From contig JAEWSN010000052.1 in assembly GCA_023459915.1 (NCBI GenBank), positions 1 to 7,735 on the forward strand: 7,735 bases of DNA, written 5' to 3'. The notes beneath the pieces are model-generated. The model searched no databases. It was not told where the DNA came from and saw only the letters and a program-made list of their open reading frames with translations. This document shows positions 1 to 4,070 of this stretch, in pieces. The translations under genes and the position numbers were made by a program. How positions within the stretch are numbered: position 1 is the stretch's first letter; each line of letters opens with the position of its first letter. Source of the stretch: Bacillota bacterium. GTDB taxonomy: Bacteria > Bacillota > Clostridia > DSM-8532.

Positions 1-186
1 TTATCCGAGGTCTTGAGTTGTATGGAGATACCACACATTATTTTTGATGGCACCGGGTATTGTTTCAACGGCAATTATTATTCCATTGTTGATTCCGGGA
101 TTGATCGGATGGTGCTCAAGGTTACTAGAATCCAAGAAAGCGACATAGACCCCCTTTGTTTGGAGATTCTTAAAAATCAGATCTAA
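1..186 (+). CDS. Partial hypothetical protein (C-terminal 61 residues)
   Basis: Frame 1 is open from the first base to a TAA at 184-186, giving 61 residues with the beginning missing. The visible part starts LSEVLSCMEIPHIIFDG and ends LEILKNQI. It has short alternating hydrophobic/polar stretches consistent with a small alpha/beta domain, but no catalytic motif, membrane segment or cysteine cluster that I recognise. It is read in the same direction as the following element genes and ends about 220 bases before the DUF3846-type gene. Base composition matches the rest of the AT-rich element. It could be the end of any accessory ICE or phage gene; no function is proposed. A chance open frame of 61 codons in AT-rich DNA is possible but less likely, given the normal-looking amino acid composition. 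Confidence 0.5.
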   Translation, partial: LSEVLSCMEIPHIIFDGTGYCFNGNYYSIVDSGIDRMVLKVTRIQESDIDPLCLEILKNQI

Positions 187-206
187 TCATAGCAGAATCG
201 AGGAAA

Positions 207-266
207 ATGTATTTTGTTTATATTGTAGTTGCTGCAAGTCTGGTTTGGGGTAGTGTCCAGAGTTGA
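207..266 (+). CDS. Possible 19-residue hydrophobic peptide (mini-ORF)
   Basis: An ATG at 207 follows GAGGAAA (a short-spaced Shine-Dalgarno-like run at 200-206) and opens a frame of 19 codons to a TGA at 264-266. The peptide reads MYFVYIVVAASLVWGSVQS, almost entirely hydrophobic and long enough for one membrane-crossing helix. The stop codon lies inside the first AGTTGACCCA repeat. It could be a small membrane peptide, a leader peptide, the decayed start of a longer membrane protein cut short by the repeat, or chance. There is no independent support for translation. Confidence 0.2.
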   Translation: MYFVYIVVAASLVWGSVQS

Positions 267-360
267 CCCAAGGGTGTTTCCAGAGTGTTTTAGCAGCGGC
301 CAAAGGGTTAGGTATGGATTTGGTGCCAAAGTTGACCCAGTGCACCCCAAGGGTTTCTAA
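251..360 (+). repeat. Imperfect direct repeat pair around AGTTGACCCA
   Basis: Two copies of about 35-45 bases lie in tandem. Copy 1 (about 253-290) has CCAGAGTTGACCCA, then AGGGTGTTTC and CAGAGT. Copy 2 (about 323-365) has CCAAAGTTGACCCA, then nine extra bases, CCAAGGGTTTC and TAAAGT. The exact shared cores are AGTTGACCCA at 261-270 and 330-339, followed by AGGGT at 271 and 350. TCCAGAGT also recurs within copy 1 (256-263 and 279-286). The half-palindromic ACCC..GGGT element in each copy would suit protein binding. Possible meanings are a regulator-binding array upstream of the DUF3846-type gene, or the scar of a small inserted repeat. The similarity is seen directly; the function is not known. 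Confidence 0.5.
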
Positions 361-361
361 A
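332..361 (+). promoter_or_regulatory. Candidate promoter of the DUF3846-type gene
   Basis: TTGACC at 332-337, an 18-base spacer and TCTAAA at 356-361 make a modest sigma-A-like promoter. Transcription would start near 368, about 37 bases before the proposed ATG at 405. The -35 hexamer lies inside the second repeat copy, so a protein binding the repeats could repress or activate it. The -10 matches consensus at only four of six positions, so this is a weak call. Confidence 0.3.
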
Positions 362-392
362 GTTGGTGGATAAATATGTGAATTGTCGGTAT

Positions 393-399
393 AGGAGGG
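393..399 (+). promoter_or_regulatory. Ribosome binding site fixing the start at 405
   Basis: AGGAGGG lies five bases before the ATG at 405. The frame is open to an earlier ATG at 363, but that one has no Shine-Dalgarno sequence and would add 14 residues that do not resemble the family N-terminus. The RBS therefore selects 405. Confidence 0.75.
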
Positions 400-404
400 T
401 TTAT

Positions 405-815
405 ATGAAGGTGGTTTATGTAGAGCCAAACAAGATAGCGGAAATAAGGAAGATAGGTTCGGGGCTTAAGGCCATGCAAAAGGTTGTGGGCGGTTATATC
501 GAGGCTATCTATCCATTTGTAGATCCGGTGGCAATTATATGTAATGAAGAAGGAAAAATAAATGGCTTGGAACTAAACAGAGGGCTTGCCGATGATAGCG
601 GAGCTTTATATGAAATCATAGCTGGTACGTTCTTTATTTGCTTGGCAAGGCCAGATAGCGAAAATTTTGAAGGTCTTACAGATGAGTTGGCCAGCAAGTA
701 TCTGGAAATGTTCAAATATCCTGAAGTGTTTATGATGGCCAATGGGAAACTGCTATCTGTAAAGTGGGGTTTGAATAAAATGGGGAATTGTTCAGAACGT
801 CATTTAGTCATCTAA
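405..815 (+). CDS. DUF3846-type accessory protein of mobile elements
   Basis: This is a 136-residue soluble protein. Its pattern matches what I know of the DUF3846 family: an N-terminal MKVVYVEPNK strand, IGSGLKAMQKVVGGYIEAIYP (residues about 17-37) with the conserved GG-Y-IE-YP signature, CNEEGKINGLELNRGL (46-61), then a small acidic stretch and IIAGTFFIC (71-79). These proteins are common in Firmicutes plasmids, ICEs and phages, often near antirestriction or replication genes, and their biochemical role is not established. Here the family core is followed by a C-terminal tail of about 57 residues ending in a basic segment. No membrane segment or signal peptide is seen. The gene stands alone between two intergenic regions, with a possible promoter at 332-361 and a good RBS at 393-399. 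Its AT-rich composition matches the element. Family assignment is from sequence memory, not a search. Confidence 0.8.
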   Translation: MKVVYVEPNKIAEIRKIGSGLKAMQKVVGGYIEAIYPFVDPVAIICNEEGKINGLELNRGLADDSGALYEIIAGTFFICLARPDSENFEGLTDELASKYLEMFKYPEVFMMANGKLLSVKWGLNKMGNCSERHLVI

Positions 816-903
816 TCATGTATGTAAGGCGGGCTAAACATAGGTGGTTTTAGCTGAATCTAAGTAATAGAGCGTGCTGCTATTCCATAGTAGATAACCG
901 AAC

Positions 904-911
904 AAGGAGGA
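904..911 (+). promoter_or_regulatory. Strong ribosome binding site for the 917 gene
   Basis: AAGGAGGA, close to a perfect anti-16S complement, lies five bases before the ATG at 917. It gives good support that the otherwise unrecognised small gene downstream is real and well translated. Confidence 0.7.
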
Positions 912-916
912 AAGCT

Positions 917-1195
917 ATGGGATATCCAGTTATTTACAGAAACGCAGTTTGCCAAATTAAGGGGAATAAAACCACCCAATCCGCAATATACATTAACCAA
1001 GAGGACAGGGTCAAAGGGGGTGAGATAGTGCAAGGGGTATTAGAGAAAAAAGGTGAAATAAATAGCCTGGATCCAGCAATTCTAAGCCACATTTTAGACG
1101 CACTATCTCAAGGGGTGGCCAAAAGCATCGTAGCGGCGGCAATAAAATCCATCAACTCAACAGATAGTACATACACGGAACAGGACAGCGCATAA
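917..1195 (+). CDS. Small hypothetical protein upstream of the recombinase
   Basis: This is a 92-residue protein that I do not recognise. Support for a real gene comes from the near-perfect RBS at 904-911 and an intrinsic terminator overlapping its stop codon. The N-terminal half (MGYPVIYRNAVCQIKG, then YINQEDRVKGGEIVQGVLEKKGEI) looks like short strands and a charged helix. Residues about 51-78 (LDPAILSHILDALSQGVAKSIVAAAIKS) look like two amphipathic helices, and the tail is Ser/Thr-rich. There is one cysteine, no membrane segment and no signal peptide. It lies directly upstream of the serine recombinase but is separated from it by a terminator and a dedicated promoter, so the two are probably independent transcription units. 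Small proteins next to large serine recombinases are sometimes recombination directionality factors. That role is possible here on position alone and is not shown by any motif. Confidence 0.7.
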   Translation: MGYPVIYRNAVCQIKGNKTTQSAIYINQEDRVKGGEIVQGVLEKKGEINSLDPAILSHILDALSQGVAKSIVAAAIKSINSTDSTYTEQDSA

Positions 1196-1214
1196 GCTGC
1201 CCTGTTTTCATTTC
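1179..1214 (+). terminator. Intrinsic terminator overlapping the stop of the 917 gene
   Basis: AACAGGACAGC (1179-1189) pairs with GCTGCCCTGTT (1196-1206), with a single A-C mismatch and a six-base loop GCATAA. A T-rich run (TTTTCATTTC from 1205) follows. The TAA stop of the small upstream gene (1193-1195) is in the loop, so the stem is partly coding. It insulates the recombinase promoter, which starts one base after the T-rich run. Confidence 0.75.
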
Positions 1215-1243
1215 TTGACCAAGAAAATTCATTTCGTTATAAT
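1215..1243 (+). promoter_or_regulatory. Near-consensus sigma-A promoter of the recombinase
   Basis: TTGACC (1215-1220), a 17-base spacer and a perfect TATAAT (1238-1243) form a near-consensus housekeeping promoter. Transcription should start near 1250, leaving a 5' leader of about 18 bases to the ATG at 1268 or 39 bases to the preferred ATG at 1289. No obvious operator palindrome overlaps it. This suggests that integrase expression is largely constitutive, or controlled after transcription, rather than depending on the upstream element genes. Confidence 0.8.
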
Positions 1244-1288
1244 AGAACCATTAAGTATATAGGAAATATGACAGAGAGGTATCTTGTT

Positions 1289-2902
1289 ATGAAGGCTGCC
1301 GCTTATATCAGGGTAAGTACGGATAAAGAAGAACAACAAAGCTCACTGGAAAATCAGCGTGAGTTTTTTGAGAGCTATATCCCTAAAAGGGGGGATGAGC
1401 TAGTAAATATTTATTGTGATAAGGGCAAGTCTGCTACAAAGATGCAAAACAGAAAAGATTTGCAGCGATTAAGAAAGGCTGCCAAGCGTGGAGAATTTGA
1501 AAAACTCTATGTGAAAGATATCAGCAGGCTCTTTAGAAACACCCTTGATTTTATTACAGTCACCAGAGAATTGAGCTCTTACGGAGTTAATCTGCATCTT
1601 GTCAACATGGGCGAAGGCAAGGATATTGACGGTTTCACTCTAAATCTTATGGCTATGCTTGCTGAAAGTGAGTCTCAGCGCATCTCAGAGAAAGTTAAGT
1701 TCGGAAAGCAATTCGGAAAAGAGAAGGGTCGTGTGCCTAATTTTGTTTTTGGCTACGACAGGACAGATAAGTTTACCTTGGTTCCTAACCCTGAAGAAAG
1801 TGAATGGGTCAAGAAAATTTTTGACTTATACACGGAAGAAGAATGGGGCATGGCAAGGATAGCTTCCTATTTATTCGAGAACCGAGTGCAGACCAAAAAA
1901 CTTAAAGATGGACAACCCAACTACAATTGGTCACAAAACACTGTAGGTAATATCTTAAGAAATGAAATATATATCGGCCGTGTAATCAACGGCAAAGAAA
2001 GCAGCACAGATATATTCACCAACAAGAGGAAGGAAAACCCTGAGGAAGAATGGTATGTGATGGAAAGACCAGAGTTTAGAATAATATCTGATGATCAATT
2101 TAATAGAGCGTTGGAACAGACGAAGAAAAATGCTGAAATCTACCAAGACACATTTTCGCGCAGAAGTGATAAGCATTTATTTTCTAACATAATCAAATGC
2201 GGCTCATGCGGATTTTCTTATAGACGGTATCAAAGAAGGCATTCTAAGAATGGCCCGTTATATGTTTGGTGGACATGCTCTAAAAGGAGTGCTTATGGAA
2301 AAAATCGCTGCGAATCTGAATATACCAGAATCAATGAGGACTGGCTAAAGGAAGGCTTAGATAATCTTTTTAGTTATTTAGTAATGGATAAAGCAAACTT
2401 TTTTGATGAGGTCGAGCGCAAGTGCAACAGTTTAATTAGGGAGTATATCAAGGATAACAATGGCTTTGATCTTGACGAGGCGAAAGCAGAGCTAAGTGAA
2501 TTGCACAGCAAACGTGATAGGCTAAAGGAATTGGCTGTGAATGGTCTAATTACAATGGAAGAAGCCAAGCAGGATATGGTTCCCATCAATGCCGAAATCG
2601 AAAGACTTTCATTTAAGCTGGACAGTACCGACAAGACCAGAGAACTCAATCGTAATATAAAAGAAAGCTTAAGGAGCTTTATTGAGATTTTTGACAAATT
2701 CAGCTTTACAGAGAATATCGGAAATGCGGATTTGAAAAGGATACTCAAAGAAATCAAGATCGTATCTGAAGATGAAATCTATGTCTATTTCAATATCAGC
2801 GAGGATGTGGAGGGGCTTAACTTCCCCATTCTTTTGTCGGGCACGTTCCTTATGCCGTCTGTTAATCATAGCGTCACCGATACTGCAAACAATACAGACT
2901 GA
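1289..2902 (+). CDS. Large serine recombinase (integrase) of the element
   Basis: This 537-residue site-specific recombinase should catalyse integration and excision through a serine-linked DNA intermediate. Numbered from 1289, the resolvase-type catalytic domain starts at AAYIRVSTDK with nucleophile Ser10 and carries SRLFRN with catalytic Arg80 and Arg83. A long helix (LNLMAMLAESESQRISEKVK, about 118-137) leads into the recombinase domain (about 150-285, including ILRNEIYIGRV). A zinc ribbon uses Cys304, Cys307, Cys330 and Cys341, followed by a coiled-coil region (about 394-446) and a C-terminal segment. All parts are intact and the length is typical, so the enzyme should be active. ATG 1289 is preferred because GAGAGG lies nine bases upstream and Ser10 then sits at the canonical position; ATG 1268 would add MTERYLV. 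The stop lies at the element edge beside the broken acyltransferase gene. Its last one to three codons may come from the attachment-site hybrid. Confidence 0.95.
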   Translation: MKAAAYIRVSTDKEEQQSSLENQREFFESYIPKRGDELVNIYCDKGKSATKMQNRKDLQRLRKAAKRGEFEKLYVKDISRLFRNTLDFITVTRELSSYGVNLHLVNMGEGKDIDGFTLNLMAMLAESESQRISEKVKFGKQFGKEKGRVPNFVFGYDRTDKFTLVPNPEESEWVKKIFDLYTEEEWGMARIASYLFENRVQTKKLKDGQPNYNWSQNTVGNILRNEIYIGRVINGKESSTDIFTNKRKENPEEEWYVMERPEFRIISDDQFNRALEQTKKNAEIYQDTFSRRSDKHLFSNIIKCGSCGFSYRRYQRRHSKNGPLYVWWTCSKRSAYGKNRCESEYTRINEDWLKEGLDNLFSYLVMDKANFFDEVERKCNSLIREYIKDNNGFDLDEAKAELSELHSKRDRLKELAVNGLITMEEAKQDMVPINAEIERLSFKLDSTDKTRELNRNIKESLRSFIEIFDKFSFTENIGNADLKRILKEIKIVSEDEIYVYFNISEDVEGLNFPILLSGTFLMPSVNHSVTDTANNTD

Positions 2903-2914
2903 TGTCATTGGTGA
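2874..2914. other. Element-chromosome junction (putative hybrid attachment site)
   Basis: The recombinase TGA is at 2900-2902. On the other strand, acyltransferase-like coding continues to about KFTNDISL (down to about 2895) and then turns into non-family residues YCLQYR and a stop at 2876-2874. GC content changes at the same place. An imperfect inverted repeat, TCACCGAT (2874-2881) and ATTGGTGA (2907-2914), matches at seven of eight positions and is centred near 2894, inside the region where the crossover is expected. Large serine recombinases use short sites with imperfect inverted symmetry around a 2-bp core. The exact core cannot be fixed without the other end of the element or an empty site. 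Confidence 0.6.
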
Positions 2915-3227
2915 ATTTGCGCTTGCAGATGCCGCCGACATTGCGCAGCAGCCATTCGCGGCCGATGAAGCCGTCGATGGCCACCACATAGTTGGCGCCA
3001 CGCGGAAAGATGGCCGCCGTGGTGACCTTGAAATCCAGAAATGCGTTGTGATTGCACAGGAGCAGGTACGGGGGTTTGATGCCCGCCATGCCGGTGCGGT
3101 GGATGCGCAGCCGCTTGCCCCACACCGCCGGATAACTGAGCAGCCAGGTCAGGGGTTTGAGATACACCCGCTGGCGAATGGGGGCCTTTTCCATGTCAAA
3201 CCGTTTGATATTTTCCGGTACCTGCAC
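2874..3227 (-). pseudogene. Lysophospholipid acyltransferase (PlsC-like), truncated by the element
   Basis: The - strand frame from GTG 3227 gives 117 residues, of which about the first 111 are acyltransferase. The HX4D catalytic motif is present as CNHNAFLDFK (His60, Asp65), followed by GFIGREWLLRNVGGICKRKFTND, typical of the acyl-acceptor region of 1-acyl-glycerol-3-phosphate acyltransferases. Such enzymes are usually over 200 residues. Everything after about residue 111, including the later conserved motifs, is missing and replaced by six element-encoded residues and a stop. A working enzyme would transfer an acyl chain to a lysophospholipid at the membrane during phospholipid synthesis; this fragment should be inactive. 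The start is unsure: GTG 3227 has GAGGG only three bases upstream, while ATG 3194 (MEKAPIRQR) has no clear RBS. The frame is closed by a stop at 3261-3263. The C-terminal half should lie beyond the far end of the element. Confidence 0.8.
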
Positions 3228-3307
3228 AAGCCCTCTTTTCCGGGCGGCGCCGGTGCATGGTCATGGTGCGTCGGCAGGGGCGGCCCTGTGTCATGGAGGA
3301 AGCGTAC

Positions 3308-3326
3308 CACCGGAGGGTTTCCGGTG
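3308..3326 (-). terminator. Hairpin immediately after the HAD gene stop
   Basis: Reading the - strand, CACCGGA (3326-3320) pairs perfectly with TCCGGTG (3314-3308) around a five-base loop, starting directly after the HAD stop codon. No T-tract follows, so it may slow polymerase or stabilise the mRNA end rather than terminate efficiently. The downstream acyltransferase would begin about 80 bases further on. Confidence 0.35.
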
Positions 3327-4010
3327 TCAATCGAGCAGGCTCAGGTCCAGCCCCCTGAAATCCGGGATCGCGCGCGCGCAGCCCATGGCCAGCAGCCGTT
3401 CGCGCATCTCCGCCTCCGGATGGATGCCCACCACCCGGCACGCGCCGGACGCCAGTGCGGCCTGCACGCCAAGGGTGGAGTCCTCCACAATCACAACCTG
3501 TGAAGCCGGCAGTCCCAGACGCTCCATGGCAAGCAGGAACAGTGCGGGATGCGGCTTGCCCGGCAGCGTGCCGTCCGCAAAGACAATGCGGTCTTCGGAA
3601 AACCACCGACCCAGGCCAAACCGTTCCTTGTAAAAGGCAACATTCGAAGCCGGCGCCGCTGTGGCAATCCCCATCGGGACGCCGGCCCCGGACAGCAGGT
3701 TGAAGAGCGCCTCCGCTCCCGGCACCAGTTTGCAGGCTTCCGTGTCCGCCTGAAAAAACGCACGGTACAAGGCTTCCTTGCGCTCGCCGAACGGCAGCGC
3801 CTCGGCTTCGGTCAACGGCTTGCTGAACACATGGGAGAAGATCTCCCGGTTGGTGTGCCCATGCACATGGGCCTTGAACTCCTCCTCGGAAAAGGGCGAG
3901 CCCCGCAGCTCCGGAATGAGGGTGTGCCAGGCCTGTTCCTGTGCGTGCGTGTCGAACACCAGGGTGCCGTTGAAATCGAAAATGATGCCCTTGTCCGTGT
4001 GTCTTTCCAT
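3327..4010 (-). CDS. HAD-IA family phosphatase/phosphomutase-like protein
   Basis: This 227-residue cytosolic protein has a complete HAD-superfamily core. Motif I is IIFDFNGTL with nucleophile Asp12, motif II is MGIATAAP (Thr117), motif III is GKPHP (Lys152), and motif IV is VIVEDSTLGVQAA (Glu176, Asp177). A helical cap lies between motifs I and II (about 20-95), as in beta-phosphoglucomutase-like subfamily IA enzymes. Unusually, the second Asp of motif I, the general acid/base in most phosphatases and mutases, is Asn14. The start is ATG 4010, because GGGAGGG lies five bases upstream; a TTG further upstream would put the RBS inside the gene. It follows the GH4 gene by about 60 bases, across a terminator-like hairpin. 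The context suggests a sugar-phosphate substrate, but the substrate cannot be read from the sequence. Confidence 0.9.
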   Translation of the reverse strand: MERHTDKGIIFDFNGTLVFDTHAQEQAWHTLIPELRGSPFSEEEFKAHVHGHTNREIFSHVFSKPLTEAEALPFGERKEALYRAFFQADTEACKLVPGAEALFNLLSGAGVPMGIATAAPASNVAFYKERFGLGRWFSEDRIVFADGTLPGKPHPALFLLAMERLGLPASQVVIVEDSTLGVQAALASGACRVVGIHPEAEMRERLLAMGCARAIPDFRGLDLSLLD

Positions 4011-4015
4011 GCTGT

Positions 4016-4022
4016 CCCTCCC
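4016..4022 (-). promoter_or_regulatory. Ribosome binding site deciding the HAD start
   Basis: On the - strand, GGGAGGG lies five bases before ATG 4010 and directly after the T-tract of the GH4 terminator-like hairpin. It argues against the upstream in-frame TTG, whose first codons would be the RBS itself. Confidence 0.7.
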
Positions 4023-4063
4023 CAAAAAATGAACCGCCAGCCCACGTTCCCGCGGACTGGCGG
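4023..4063 (-). terminator. Terminator-like hairpin between GH4 and HAD genes
   Basis: On the - strand, CCGCCAG (4063-4057) pairs with CTGGCGG (4040-4034). Further inner pairs are broken by two mismatches, with a TTCC/GGAA loop at 4047-4050. TTCATTTTTT follows the stem, giving the stem-plus-T-tract form of an intrinsic terminator. It starts eight bases after the GH4 stop codon. The HAD gene would be reached by partial read-through or by a promoter I could not identify in the short gap. Confidence 0.6.
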
Positions 4064-4070
4064 CAATGGT

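Larger units (their letters stand above)
1..2899 (+). mobile_element. Right (integrase-proximal) end of an integrated element
   Basis: Seen: an AT-rich block with all genes on the + strand, ending in a large serine recombinase whose stop codon is within a few bases of a switch to GC-rich DNA with all genes on the - strand. The chromosomal gene at that switch, an acyltransferase, is broken off mid-domain. Known: large serine recombinases of phages, ICEs and mobilisable islands usually lie at one extremity of the element beside the attachment site, and DUF3846-type proteins are frequent in Firmicutes conjugative elements and phages. Inference: positions 1 to roughly 2895-2905 are the right end of such an element, with the left end outside the window. 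Whether it is an ICE, a mobilisable island or a prophage cannot be decided, because no conjugation, replication or virion gene is present. The exact right boundary is uncertain by about 15 bases. Confidence 0.8.

Noticed and set aside
187..429. 80-codon - strand frame over the repeat region
   Set aside because: It covers the direct repeats, has no supporting RBS or family resemblance, and opposes the direction of all the element genes.
2772..3503. 243-codon + strand frame crossing the element-host junction
   Set aside because: It starts inside the recombinase in another frame and runs antisense to the acyltransferase remnant. It has no RBS and no domain pattern, so it is a chimeric shadow frame.
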